Assembly (NCBI GenBank): GCA_036013505.1
Contig: CP107851.1
Coordinates: forward strand, 1,116,001-1,180,000
Length of the DNA: 64,000 bases
Direction: 5' to 3'
Origin: Streptomyces sp. NBC_00510
GTDB lineage: Bacteria; Actinomycetota; Actinomycetes; Streptomycetales; Streptomycetaceae
In this document: positions 8,369 through 17,019 of the stretch, piece by piece
How the letters are laid out: the number at the start of each line of letters is the position of its first letter
Position numbering within the stretch: position 1 is the stretch's first letter
The notes under the pieces: generated by a model
Told to the model about the DNA's origin: nothing
Seen by the model: only the letters and a program-made list of their open reading frames with translations
Database searches by the model: none
Program-made: the position numbers and the translations under genes

Positions 8369-8538
8369 GGCGCGACCGGATCCGGCACACCCCGCCGGGC
8401 CACGCACGCCCCGCCGACAGGCAGGAAGCCACTCCGGTGCCGAGCCGCCCCGTCCTCGCACGGCCCGGCACCGGCACCGGCCCCCGCCTCTCCCCCACCC
8501 GTGCCGCCACCGGCACACCGAAAGACCCGGAGAACATC

Positions 8539-8751
8539 ATGCCCATCCCGACGACGAAGTCCGGCGGCCTGCTCAACAACGCCTTCGTGGCGGTACGGCG
8601 TCTGCAGCCCCCGGCCACCGCCTCCGGTACCGGACGGCACCGCGGCCGCCCCGCCGGTGAGCGCATCACCTCCATCGGCGTCCGGGGCATGGGCGCCCAC
8701 CGCCGCCCGCTCGACACCCCCGGCTCCGGTGACACGGCCACCCAGGCCTGA
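8539..8751 (+). CDS. Hypothetical 70-residue protein
   Basis: Short basic ORF that starts at ATG 8539, with GGAG about 6 nt upstream, and ends at 8751. The product is rich in Arg, Gly and Pro and has no signal peptide or recognised motif. It follows the secreted 8009 gene by 170 bp on the same strand. Codon use is GC3-rich as in genuine genes, but the length and composition leave it uncertain. Confidence 0.35.
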   Translation: MPIPTTKSGGLLNNAFVAVRRLQPPATASGTGRHRGRPAGERITSIGVRGMGAHRRPLDTPGSGDTATQA

Positions 8752-9097
8752 GCACCGCCTGCGCCGTCCGGCCCCCGACCTCACCGACCCGTGCCTGCGC
8801 CTGCGCCGGGTCGCCACCGGAGGGAACAACCAACTCCGCTGCCCCGGAGATGAGTTGGCCGCGCGTCCGCCGCGCACACCGCGCGCCCCGGCACCCCTCC
8901 ATGGAAAACCGCCCCGGCTCCCCGTCCTGACTCCTCCGGACCGGGGAGCCTTCGGCGTGCCGCCGCACACGCGCCGCCGACCCGGCCGGACGGCGCTGCG
9001 GCGCGCCATGACGCCCCTGTGACGGCGGCGGCAGGCCGCCCCCTTCGCGGTTCGACTCCCTTTCCACCGATGGCAGTTCGCCGCTCCACATCCAGGC

Positions 9098-9120
9098 ACT
9101 TACCAAAAGTTAGCGACTAA
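9098..9120 (+). promoter_or_regulatory. Possible HxlR/MarR-type operator upstream of the azoreductase
   Basis: An AT-rich patch contains ACTT-ACCAA-AAGT and, partly overlapping, TTAG-CGA-CTAA, both inverted repeats. ACTTAC/GTAAGT-like spacing is usual for HxlR-type quinone-stress regulators. It lies about 160 bp before the azoreductase start. No regulator gene is adjacent. The rest of 8752-9279 (528 bp) is GC-rich and holds no gene I can support. Confidence 0.35.
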
Positions 9121-9279
9121 TCCCCTCTTTGGCCCGCGGGACCCGGGTGCACCACGGTGGAGCCGTGGGACCCGCACCTCGCATCCCCCGGCGACGCGGG
9201 CCACCGGGCTCCCCGGCGCCATGACGCCGGGGAGCCGCCCCACGGGGACACGCACACGTCTGACGCACCTGGAACTCAC

Positions 9280-9933
9280 ATGGCAACCTTGCTGCACCTC
9301 GACTCCTCCCTCCACCCGGGCTCCGGTTCCCGCTCCCGCACCGTCGCGCTGACCTTCCGCGACGCATGGCAGGAGCAGCACCCGGACGGCACCGTCGTCT
9401 ACCGCGACCTCGCCGCGGACCCGCTCCCCCACCTCGACGTGCACGGCTTCTCCGCCGCCTTCGTCGACGCCCCGTCGCACACCCCCGAACAGGCGGCGGC
9501 CTTCGCGGGCCGTCTGGCCCTGATCGAGGAACTGGAGAAGGCCGACGCCGTGCTCCTCGGCGCCCCGATGTACAACTTCACGATCCCGTCGACGCTCAAG
9601 AGCTGGATCGACCACGTGCTCATGGTCGGACGCACGACCGGTGACACCTCCAGCGTCAAGGGCGTGCCGGTGACCGTCATCGCCAGCCGCGGCGGCTCCT
9701 ACGCTCCGGGCACCCCCCGGGAGTCCTCCGAGTACGTCCAGAACTACCTGCGGTCCATCCTCGGCGAGTACATGGGCCTGGACCTGGACTTCATCGTCCC
9801 CGAACTGACCGCGGCGGCGTCGAACCCCGCCATGGCCGAGCTCGTCCCGCTGGCCGAGGCCTCGTGGACCCGGGCACTGGAGGACGCGACCACCAAGGCC
9901 AAGGAAGTCGCGCAGCGCGTCGCAGCCGCCTGA
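9280..9933 (+). CDS. azoR: FMN-dependent NADH-azoreductase
   Basis: Flavodoxin-fold quinone/azo reductase of 217 residues. The FMN-phosphate region is LHLDSSLHPGSGSRSRTVA, the flavin loop is GAPMYNFTIPSTLKSWIDHV, and the conserved VIASRGGSYAPGTPR follows; all are typical of AzoR. It transfers two electrons from NAD(P)H to quinones or azo compounds and protects against thiol-reactive quinones. The ATG at 9280 has a weak Shine-Dalgarno (CTGGAA). It is a single gene ended by a strong hairpin. Confidence 0.9.
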   Translation: MATLLHLDSSLHPGSGSRSRTVALTFRDAWQEQHPDGTVVYRDLAADPLPHLDVHGFSAAFVDAPSHTPEQAAAFAGRLALIEELEKADAVLLGAPMYNFTIPSTLKSWIDHVLMVGRTTGDTSSVKGVPVTVIASRGGSYAPGTPRESSEYVQNYLRSILGEYMGLDLDFIVPELTAAASNPAMAELVPLAEASWTRALEDATTKAKEVAQRVAAA

Positions 9934-9939
9934 CCCCGG

Positions 9940-9972
9940 GCCGTGTCCTGCCCGCACCGGGCAGGACACGGC
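9940..9972. terminator. Terminator hairpin, 15-bp stem
   Basis: GCCGTGTCCTGCCCG and CGGGCAGGACACGGC form a perfect stem with a CAC loop, starting 6 bp after the azoreductase stop. Confidence 0.8.
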
Positions 9973-10117
9973 TCCCCCCACCCCCTGCCTGGTACCGGGA
10001 GGCATAGGAACAGCGTTCCGTGGCCGGCGCGGCCGCGATGACGCACCCTTGGCCGTGTCCGGCACACCTCGCACGGCCGCGCTCCGCGGTCACCCCCGCC
10101 CCGTTCGGAAGACGCCC

Positions 10118-10432
10118 ATGAGCAACCAGACGACCACCCATCGCCACGCCGCCGTTCCCCACGGCCCCGCCGGCCCCGACGCCGCCTCCGGCCCGCTGGA
10201 GTCCGGCATCGACGGTTTGGCGCACCTGGTCGACGACCTCGCGCACGCGATGGCCACGACACCGGAGGCCCTCCTCGCCGGCATGTCGGACGACGTGCTG
10301 AACGCCCTCTTCCTCCTGCACCTCCAGGAGGGCCCCGGCCGGGCCCCGCGCCCCGGCGGCCCCGGGGAGCCCGAGCGGAACCGGACCACCACGGGAGTAA
10401 GGCCTGCCTCGCCTGCCAGCTTTGCTCCATAA
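10118..10432 (+). CDS. Hypothetical protein upstream of the SpoIIE-type phosphatase
   Basis: Predicted 104-residue protein, unrecognised. The central part (SGIDGLAHLVDDLAHAMATTPEALLAGMSDDVLNALFLLHLQ) looks like two amphipathic helices; the tail is Pro/Gly/Arg-rich and disordered. GGAAGA lies before the ATG. Its TAA stop is immediately followed by the ATG of the large phosphatase gene, so the two may be translationally coupled. Confidence 0.5.
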   Translation: MSNQTTTHRHAAVPHGPAGPDAASGPLESGIDGLAHLVDDLAHAMATTPEALLAGMSDDVLNALFLLHLQEGPGRAPRPGGPGEPERNRTTTGVRPASPASFAP

Positions 10433-10443
10433 ATGTACATTTA
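10430..10443. promoter_or_regulatory. Perfect 14-bp palindrome over the stop/start junction
   Basis: TAAATGTACATTTA is a perfect AT-rich palindrome that contains the TAA of the small ORF and the ATG of the phosphatase. In DNA of this GC content it stands out and could be an operator or an RNA element at the junction. Confidence 0.4.
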
Positions 10444-13324
10444 CATCGTGAACGACCGATTGGCGCTCCTCGCCGATGTGGAGAAGGGCATCGGTGAGGG
10501 CGAGGTGCTCCGGCTCGCGCTGCAGCACGCGGTCGCCGAGCTGGACGGGCTGGGCGGCGCGGTCCACCTGTGCGGGCCGATGTCGGCGCTGCGCCTGGTG
10601 TCCACGGTCGGGCTGTCACCGGGGTACGTACGCCCCTGGGAGATCATCGACCAGGAGAGCCCGGCGGTCCCGGCGCGCGCCGTGCGCCGGCACGGCCGCG
10701 TGTGGGCGGCCGACGGATCGGCCGGCGCGGGACGGCCCGGGACGGCGAAGGGATGGCCCGGCACGGGGCTGGCCTCCGTGGCCCTGTCCGACGGGGTGAG
10801 CTCGGTGGGGTCGCTGACCGTCGTCACCGGCTCGGCCGGGGAGCCCACCGAGGAGCAGTGGCGGTTCCTCGAGGCGGTGACCGCCTGGGCCCAGGAACGC
10901 GTGGACCAGGCGCCGCCCCCGACCCGCCCCACGCACGAGGAACCCAGCGGCAGCCGGCTGCGGCAGGCGCTGAAGGCCGTCGAGGTGGGCACGTGGGACT
11001 GGAACATCCGCACCGGCGAACTCGCCTGGGACGACGCGGCCATGGCCGTCTACGGCACCGACCCCTCCGACTTCGTGCCCCGGGTCGAGAGCTGGATGAA
11101 GGTCGTCCACCCCGACGACCTGCGGTGGACGCTCGCCACCGCCGAGAGGGCGATCCGGGACCGGGGCGTGTTCGAGGCCGAATACCGGGTGCGCCGCCCC
11201 GACGGCAGCTACGGCTGGACCGAGACCCGCGCCAAGGTGGTCCTGGACGACAGGGGCGAGCCGTACCGGATGATCGGAACGGCGTGGGAGAGCAACGAGT
11301 CGCGGTCCGCGCGGGACGCGCTGAGCCGCGCCCTGCGGTACATGAGCGACGGCTTCCTCTCCGCGGACGAGGACTGGCGCATCACCTTCGTCAACCTGGA
11401 GGCCGAGGACGTACTCGGCTCCTCCGAGGAGGAGCTGTTCGGCCGGGTGCTCTGGACGCTGCCGTCGCTGCGCCAGATCCCCGGCCTGGAGTCGCGCTGC
11501 CGGGAGGCCGCGGCCAAGGCGGCGCCCACGAGCTTCGACGTACGGATGCCGGACACGGGCTCCTGCTACCAGGTCCGGCTGGTCCCGCTGCCCGACGGGG
11601 TGACGCTCTACTTCACCGACGTCACCGACCGGCGCAGGCACGAGGCCGAGCGCGCCGCCTCCGAGCGGGCGGCGGGCGAACGCGCGACCCGGATCGCCGA
11701 ACTGACCGCGGCCCTCGCCAAGGCGACGACCTCGCGCGACGTGGTGGACGCCGTCGCCCAGCGGGTCCTGCCGCCGTTCGGCGCCACCGGGCTGCTGGTG
11801 CAGGCGCTCGAGGACGGCAGGGCCTACAACGTGGGGTCCGTCGGCTACCCGCAGGCCTTCCTCGACAACCTCCAAGGCCGCCCCCGGGGTGCCAAGGACC
11901 CGGTGTGGGACGCCATCTCGACCAGCGGACCGGTGTTCGTCTCCTCGGCCGAGGAGTACGCGGCGCGGTACCCGGCCATGTCCGACCGCCCGCACCTGAC
12001 CGGGAAGGGGTCCTGGGCCTTCCTGCCGCTGACCGCCTCCGGGCTCACCTTCGGCGTGTGCGTGGTCGCCTTCGACCAGCCGCGGCGCCTGACGGACGAG
12101 GAGCGCACCCTGCTGAGCGCCATCAGCGCCCTGGTGGCCCACGCCCTGGAGCGCGCGCGGCTGTACGACGCCGAGCACACCCGCTCCCGGGAACTGCAGA
12201 GCGCGCTGCTCCCCCAGGAGCTGCCCGGGCTGCCGTCGTGCACCCTCGCCGCCCGCTACCTGCCGACCGAGCAGGGCGCGGACGTCGGCGGCGACTGGTA
12301 CGACGTGATCCCGCTGTCCGCCGGCCGGGTCGCCTTCGTCATCGGCGACGTGATGGGCCACGGCCTGTCCGAGGCGGTCACCATGGGACGCCTGCGCACG
12401 GCCGTCCACACGCTGGCCGGTCTCGAACTGCCCCCCGACGAGATCATGGGGCACCTCAACGACATCGTCGGCGGACTCGGCGCCGACTCGTACGCCACCT
12501 GCCTCTACGTGCTCTACGACTCGACCACCGGCACCTGTTCGGTCACACGCGCCGGGCACCCCCCGCCCGCGGTCGTCCATCCCGACGGGACCGTGCGCTT
12601 TCCGAAGGCGGCGCCGAACCCGCCCCTGGGAGCCGCGGAGCAGCCGTTCGAGAGCATCGAGCTGCAGGTCCCCCGGGAGAGCCTGCTCGTGCTGTTCACC
12701 GACGGGCTGGTCGAGTCCTCCGAGCGCGAGATCGACGAGGGCCTGGGCGATCTGGCGCGCCTGCTGGCCGACGTGGACGCCGAGGACCTGGGGGCGCTCT
12801 GCGACGCCCTCATCTGCGGGCTGCTCCCGGTCGGGCGGACCACCAGTGACGACATCGCGCTCCTCGTCGCCCGCGTCCACGCGCTCGCCCCCGAGCGGAT
12901 CGCCTGCTGGCCGCTCCCCGAGGACCCGCGGGCGGCGGGGATGGCCCGCGGGCATGTGCGGGAGCAGTTGTCCGCGTGGGGTCTGGAGGAGCTGACGCCG
13001 ACGACGGAGCTGCTCGCCAGTGAGCTGGTGGGGAACGTCGTCCGCCACGGGAAGGGCCCGATGACGCTACGGCTGCTGCGGGACATCGACCTGGTCTGCG
13101 AGGTCTCCGACGACAGCCTGACGATGCCCCGCATCCGCCACGCCTCCGAGACGGACGAGGGGGGCCGGGGCCTCCAGCTCGTCGCCTCCCTGTCCCAGCG
13201 GTGGGGCGCCCGCTACACCCCAAACGGCAAGTGCATCTGGACGGCGCAGCAGCTGCCCGACCCCGACGCCTGCGTGCCGCTCCCGGAGCCGTTCGACGTG
13301 GACGCCGTTCCGCCCCTCGACTGA
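10433..13324 (+). CDS. PAS-PAS-GAF-SpoIIE phosphatase with HATPase domain
   Basis: Large 963-residue cytoplasmic sensor/phosphatase of the RsbU/SpoIIE type. In order: an N-terminal GAF-like region (about 10-160), PAS with PAC (about 175-290, HPDDLRWTLA and EYRVRRPDGSYGW), a second PAS (300-400), GAF (about 425-585), PP2C/SpoIIE phosphatase (about 600-805, with VGGDWYD, GDVMGHG, FTDGLVE and DDIALLV metal ligands), and an anti-sigma-factor-like HATPase (about 815-955, ELLASELVGNVVRHG). It probably dephosphorylates an anti-anti-sigma factor in response to a cytoplasmic signal, and may itself phosphorylate such a factor. The ATG at 10433 abuts the previous stop; a GTG at 10448 is an alternative. 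Neither has a clear Shine-Dalgarno. Confidence 0.85.
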   Translation: MYIYIVNDRLALLADVEKGIGEGEVLRLALQHAVAELDGLGGAVHLCGPMSALRLVSTVGLSPGYVRPWEIIDQESPAVPARAVRRHGRVWAADGSAGAGRPGTAKGWPGTGLASVALSDGVSSVGSLTVVTGSAGEPTEEQWRFLEAVTAWAQERVDQAPPPTRPTHEEPSGSRLRQALKAVEVGTWDWNIRTGELAWDDAAMAVYGTDPSDFVPRVESWMKVVHPDDLRWTLATAERAIRDRGVFEAEYRVRRPDGSYGWTETRAKVVLDDRGEPYRMIGTAWESNESRSARDALSRALRYMSDGFLSADEDWRITFVNLEAEDVLGSSEEELFGRVLWTLPSLRQIPGLESRCREAAAKAAPTSFDVRMPDTGSCYQVRLVPLPDGVTLYFTDVTDRRRHEAERAASERAAGERATRIAELTAALAKATTSRDVVDAVAQRVLPPFGATGLLVQALEDGRAYNVGSVGYPQAFLDNLQGRPRGAKDPVWDAISTSGPVFVSSAEEYAARYPAMSDRPHLTGKGSWAFLPLTASGLTFGVCVVAFDQPRRLTDEERTLLSAISALVAHALERARLYDAEHTRSRELQSALLPQELPGLPSCTLAARYLPTEQGADVGGDWYDVIPLSAGRVAFVIGDVMGHGLSEAVTMGRLRTAVHTLAGLELPPDEIMGHLNDIVGGLGADSYATCLYVLYDSTTGTCSVTRAGHPPPAVVHPDGTVRFPKAAPNPPLGAAEQPFESIELQVPRESLLVLFTDGLVESSEREIDEGLGDLARLLADVDAEDLGALCDALICGLLPVGRTTSDDIALLVARVHALAPERIACWPLPEDPRAAGMARGHVREQLSAWGLEELTPTTELLASELVGNVVRHGKGPMTLRLLRDIDLVCEVSDDSLTMPRIRHASETDEGGRGLQLVASLSQRWGARYTPNGKCIWTAQQLPDPDACVPLPEPFDVDAVPPLD

Positions 13325-13464
13325 CCGGCCTTCCAACTTCCCCCGTGGGCGGCGCTGTTGGCGGATAGGTGGCCGCCCGGGCCGGCCCCGCGGAGCATGG
13401 TGTGACACGTCTGTGACAGTCGGCGGACGGGGTCATGACGTCGCAGCGCGAAGGTGGTCCATAG

Positions 13465-13479
13465 AGGGCAAAACGCCCT
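13465..13479. repeat. Small inverted repeat before the LuxR-type gene
   Basis: AGGGC-AAAAC-GCCCT, 74 bp before the small HTH gene. It may be a regulatory site or a weak hairpin. Confidence 0.25.
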
Positions 13480-13552
13480 AATCGGACATCGACCTCCTGC
13501 TTCCGAGGGCGTGAGCAGGGACCGCAGCCGCCGAACCGCCGAAGGACACCCC

Positions 13553-13816
13553 ATGAGCTCCGCACCCGCCACGCCCCAGACCGACCCCAGCCCCGACGCC
13601 GACACCGCCGGGACCAGCGGCGACGTCCCCGAACTCGCCCCCCGCGAACGCGAGACCCTCCGCCACATCGCCGCGGGCCGCACCTACCTCCAGACCGCCC
13701 GCCACATGGGACTGTCCAAGCACACCGTCGACGCCTACCTCCGCCGCATCCGCGCCAAGCTCGGCATCTACAGCACCGCCGAACTCACCCGCACCGCCGT
13801 CGCCCTCGGACTGTGA
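13553..13816 (+). CDS. Small LuxR-type helix-turn-helix protein
   Basis: Stand-alone DNA-binding protein of 87 residues. After a disordered N-terminus (1-25) comes a LuxR/GerE HTH: LAPRERETLRHIAAGRTYLQTARHMGLSKHTVDAYLRRIRAKLG. No receiver or ligand domain is present, so it is an orphan regulator whose activity depends on expression or partners. GAAGGA precedes the ATG at 13553. It lies downstream of the SpoIIE-type phosphatase on the same strand, but with 228 bp between them. Confidence 0.85.
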   Translation: MSSAPATPQTDPSPDADTAGTSGDVPELAPRERETLRHIAAGRTYLQTARHMGLSKHTVDAYLRRIRAKLGIYSTAELTRTAVALGL

Positions 13817-13843
13817 CCACGGCGGTCCCGGCAGCCCGAAGGA

Positions 13844-14389
13844 TCAGGAGCGGCCGAAGCCGTTGAGGAACGTGTCCACCACGAGGTCGGCCGCCCGCGG
13901 GGGCTCCACGTCGGGAAAGCGATGGGCGACGGTGTCCACCAGCTGGTCGAGGACCGCCCTCACCCACTCCGGGGAGGCGTCGGGGCGCAGATGGCCCTCG
14001 TCCGCGGCGCGCCGCAGGAAGGCGTCCAGCCGCGCGCTCTGCTCCGCACGCCGGCGGTCGGCCTCGGGGTCCTGCCGCATCATGCGGCGCGTGTCGACGG
14101 GCCACTCACGGCTGACGGGGACGATCCCCTCCACGTAGCGGTGGAGGGCCACACCGACGGGCGCCTCCATGAGCCGCGCCTCGTCGAGGACGCGCTCGGC
14201 GGAGTCGAGTTTCGCGTGGAAGACGGCGTTGAGCAGGGCTTCGCGCGTGGCGAAGCGGCGGTGGACGGTCGTCCGGTCCACCCCCGCCGCAGTGGCGATG
14301 GCCGACATCGACGTGCCGGGGTCCTCGGCCAGCAGCCGGGCCCCGGTGCGCAGGACCACGGCGAGGTTACGTGCGGCATCGGCTCTCAT
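13844..14389 (-). CDS. TetR/AcrR-family regulator
   Basis: Repressor of 181 residues. The N-terminal HTH reads MSAIATAAGVDRTTVHRRFATREALLNAVF, the TetR signature. The ligand domain has no recognised subfamily beyond a C-terminal helix bundle. The start at 14389 begins the first HTH helix in the usual position; upstream in-frame sequence is non-typical. It is divergent from the SDR-ALDH operon, and a 19-bp near-palindrome (14403-14421) lies 14 bp from its start, so it most likely represses both itself and the operon until a substrate or product binds. Confidence 0.85.
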   Translation of the reverse strand: MRADAARNLAVVLRTGARLLAEDPGTSMSAIATAAGVDRTTVHRRFATREALLNAVFHAKLDSAERVLDEARLMEAPVGVALHRYVEGIVPVSREWPVDTRRMMRQDPEADRRRAEQSARLDAFLRRAADEGHLRPDASPEWVRAVLDQLVDTVAHRFPDVEPPRAADLVVDTFLNGFGRS

Positions 14390-14402
14390 GATGGCGTCAT
14401 GG

Positions 14403-14421
14403 TAACAGCGAGTCGCAGTTA
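14403..14421. promoter_or_regulatory. Probable TetR operator
   Basis: TAACAGCGAGTCGCAGTTA is a 19-bp palindrome with one mismatched pair (positions 5 and 15). A further half-like GCAGTTA occurs at 14479-14485, and TGCAT-CGGGC-ATGCA at 14446-14460. All lie between the divergent TetR and SDR genes. Confidence 0.6.
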
Positions 14422-14562
14422 GACGTACATCACCATCACACCCGCTGCATCGGGCATGCATAGTGCTACATTGGTGTTGCAGTTACTTGAAGAGCTTCGA
14501 CAGTGACCTCGGATCCGCCCCTCGGCCCGAGAGCGCTCGTCGCAGGACAGGAGGAACGTTCC

Positions 14563-15414
14563 ATGGCACGTACGTGGCTGATCACCGGTGGTTCCCAGGG
14601 CCTCGGGAAGGCCCTCGCGGTCGCGGCGCTGGAGGCGGGCGACCGGGTCGCGGTGACCTCGCGCAAGCCGGAGGCGCTGGCGGAGCTGGCGGCGGCACAC
14701 CCCGAGCGGTTCCAGAGCCTCGCGCTGGACGTCACCTCGCCCGCGGAGGCCCGGCAGGTGGTCGCGGCGGTGGTCGAGCGCTTCGGCGGCCTCGACGTCG
14801 TGGTCAACAACGCGGGCTACGCGACCAACGGCTCGGTGGAGGACTTCCCGGAGGACGAGTTCCGGGCCCAGATCGAGGCGAACCTCTTCGGGGTCGTCAA
14901 CGTGACGCGGGCGGCGCTGCCCGTCCTGCGCGGCCGGCGTTCCGGGCACTTCGTGCAGATCTCGTCCATCGGCGGCCGGGTCGGCGGCACGCCCGGCCTC
15001 AGCGCGTACCAGACCGCCAAGTTCGCGGTCGCGGGCTTCTCCGAGGTCCTGGCGAACGAGGTGGCCCCGCTCGGCATCAAGGTGACCATCGTGGAGCCGG
15101 GCGGCATCCGCACCGGCTGGGCCGCCGGCGCCGCGCTGACCTCGGGCCCGATCGGTGCCGACTACGAGCAGACCGTCGGGCAGTGGCAGGAGCGGTTCGC
15201 GGCCTACAGCGGCAACGAGCCCGGCGACCCGGCCCGCATGGCCCGGGCGATCGTCGACGTCGTCGGCGCCGAGGAGCCCCCGCGCCGCCTGCTGCTCGGC
15301 AGCGACGCGCTGGAGATCGCACTGGACGCGGAGGAGGCACGTCTGACGGAGGCCAGGACGTGGGCGCACCTCAGCCGCTCCACGGACCACCCGGTCGCTT
15401 CCGGCTCCGCGTGA
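14563..15414 (+). CDS. Short-chain dehydrogenase/reductase
   Basis: NAD(P)-dependent oxidoreductase of 283 residues, classical SDR. The cofactor loop is TGGSQGLG at residues 8-15, the structural motif is NNAGYA, and the catalytic set is Ser in ISSIGG, then YQTAK. The SRKPE at the end of strand 2 suggests NADP(H). Length and sequence resemble the branch of SDRs that includes 11-beta-HSD-like and "oxidoreductase" proteins. GGAGGAA precedes the ATG. It is the first gene of a TetR-controlled operon with an aldehyde dehydrogenase 74 bp downstream, which suggests sequential alcohol and aldehyde oxidation of one substrate. Confidence 0.9.
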   Translation: MARTWLITGGSQGLGKALAVAALEAGDRVAVTSRKPEALAELAAAHPERFQSLALDVTSPAEARQVVAAVVERFGGLDVVVNNAGYATNGSVEDFPEDEFRAQIEANLFGVVNVTRAALPVLRGRRSGHFVQISSIGGRVGGTPGLSAYQTAKFAVAGFSEVLANEVAPLGIKVTIVEPGGIRTGWAAGAALTSGPIGADYEQTVGQWQERFAAYSGNEPGDPARMARAIVDVVGAEEPPRRLLLGSDALEIALDAEEARLTEARTWAHLSRSTDHPVASGSA

Positions 15415-15488
15415 CCCCGCACCCGCCTACCCCCGCCCCGGCTTTGCCCTTGCCCTTGCCTTGCCCCCGCAACTGGAAGACGTGACTG

Positions 15489-16940
15489 ATGACCCTTCGC
15501 GACAGGCTCTTCATCGGCGGCTCCTGGGTGACCCCCAGCGACCCTGACCTCCTCCTCGAGATCCGCTCCCCCCACGACCAGTCCGTCCTCGGCCGGGTGG
15601 CCCAGGCGTCCGACGCGGACGTGGACGCGGCCGTCGCCGCGGCGCGTGAGGCCTTCGACAACGGGCCGTGGCCGCGCACCGACCCCAAGGAGCGGCAGGA
15701 GGTGATCCGCCGGGTCAATGCGCTGCGCGAGGCCCGTGCCGACGAGATCGCCGCGACCATATCCGCCGAGAACGGTTCGGCGGGCTGGTTCACCAAGGCC
15801 GGCCAGCCGTTCCTGACCCGCCAGGTCGACGCCTACCTCAAGGCCGCCGCCGAACTCGGCTGGGAGGAGGTCCTCGAACCCTCCGACCCCTCGGTGGCCT
15901 TCGACACCGTGGCCAGGCGCGAGGCGATCGGCGTGGTCGCCGCGGTCATCCCGTGGAACTCGCCCTTCTCCGCGGCCACGGCCAAGCTGACCCCGGCCCT
16001 TCTGGCCGGCAACACCGTGGTGCTGAAGGTCTCCCCGGAGAACTCGCTGAGCATGATGCTGCTGGCGGACCTCTTCCACGAGGCGGGCCTCCCCGAGGGC
16101 GTGCTCAGCGTCCTCCCGGCGGACCGGGAGACCAGCGAGCACCTCGTCTCGCACCCGGACGTCGACAAGATCGCCTTCACCGGCTCGACCCGCGCCGGAC
16201 GGCGCATCGCCTCGATCGCCGGCGAGCAGCTCAAGCGGGTGAGCCTCGAACTGGGCGGCAAGTCCGCGGCCGTCATCCTCGACGACGCCGACCTCCCCGC
16301 CGTGATGCAGGGGCTGCGCTTCGGCTCCCTGGCGAACAACGGCGAGGCCTGCATCCTGCAGACCCGGATCCTGGCGCCGCGCAGCCGCTACGAGGAGGTC
16401 GTCACGGCCCTGAAGGAGATGGTGGAGTCGCTGAAGGTCGGCGACCCCTCCGAGCCGGACACCTTCATCGGCCCCATGATCCGCCGTGACCAGCAGCAGC
16501 GCGTGATCGACTACATCAAGCTGGGCATCGAGGAGGGCGCCCGCCTGGTGACCGGCGGGCCCGAGGTGCCGCGGGGGCTGGAGGAGGGCAACTACGTCAC
16601 CCCCACCGTCTTCGCCGACGTCGACAACGGCATGCGCATCGCCCGGGAGGAGATCTTCGGCCCCGTGCTGGTCGTGATCGCCTACGACGACGAGGACGAC
16701 GCGGTGCGGATCGCCAACGACTCCGACTACGGCCTGTCGGGGGGCGTCTGGACCACGAGCCCCGAGCGTGCGCTGGCGGTCGCCCGCCGACTGCGCACCG
16801 GGACCGTCACCCTGAACGGCTCCCCGATGAGCTTCGACGGCCCGTTCGGTGGCTACAAGGCCAGCGGCATCGGCCGCGAGTACGGGTCGGTGGGCCTGAC
16901 CGGCTACGTCGAGCACAAGACGATCACCCGTCGGCGGTGA
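15489..16940 (+). CDS. Aldehyde dehydrogenase family protein
   Basis: NAD(P)-dependent aldehyde dehydrogenase of 483 residues. Visible motifs are IPWNSPF, the cofactor Lys region NTVVLKVSPENS, GSTRAGRRIA, the glutamate motif LELGGKSAAV, the catalytic cysteine in NNGEACILQTR, and EEIFGPVLVVI with NDSDYGLSGGVWT. All catalytic residues are present. GGAAGA lies before the ATG. It forms an operon with the preceding SDR and is closed by a 12-bp-stem terminator shared with the convergent gene. The substrate is unknown. Confidence 0.9.
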   Translation: MTLRDRLFIGGSWVTPSDPDLLLEIRSPHDQSVLGRVAQASDADVDAAVAAAREAFDNGPWPRTDPKERQEVIRRVNALREARADEIAATISAENGSAGWFTKAGQPFLTRQVDAYLKAAAELGWEEVLEPSDPSVAFDTVARREAIGVVAAVIPWNSPFSAATAKLTPALLAGNTVVLKVSPENSLSMMLLADLFHEAGLPEGVLSVLPADRETSEHLVSHPDVDKIAFTGSTRAGRRIASIAGEQLKRVSLELGGKSAAVILDDADLPAVMQGLRFGSLANNGEACILQTRILAPRSRYEEVVTALKEMVESLKVGDPSEPDTFIGPMIRRDQQQRVIDYIKLGIEEGARLVTGGPEVPRGLEEGNYVTPTVFADVDNGMRIAREEIFGPVLVVIAYDDEDDAVRIANDSDYGLSGGVWTTSPERALAVARRLRTGTVTLNGSPMSFDGPFGGYKASGIGREYGSVGLTGYVEHKTITRRR

Positions 16941-16950
16941 CCGCGGACGG

Positions 16951-16989
16951 GCCGGGCCCGGGAGGTGTGTGGGGCGCCCCGGGCCCGGC
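16951..16989. terminator. Bidirectional terminator hairpin
   Basis: GCCGGGCCCGGG and CCCGGGCCCGGC are perfect 12-bp arms around a 15-nt loop between the convergent ALDH and ligase-like genes. Confidence 0.75.
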
Positions 16990-17019
16990 GGTCACCGGTC
17001 GCGGCGGCCCGGGTGGGGG

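Noticed and set aside
8752..9279. Several overlapping open frames in the gap before the azoreductase
   Set aside because: Composition is Arg/Gly/Pro noise, with no ribosome site or family pattern.
10391..10420. Possible iron box (TAAGGCCTGCCTCGCC) before the phosphatase gene
   Set aside because: Too many departures from the 19-bp DmdR/IdeR consensus, and it lies inside the preceding ORF.
10616..13048. 810-codon minus-strand open frame opposite the SpoIIE-type phosphatase
   Set aside because: No domains and composition of an antisense shadow; the plus strand has PAS, GAF, PP2C and HATPase motifs.
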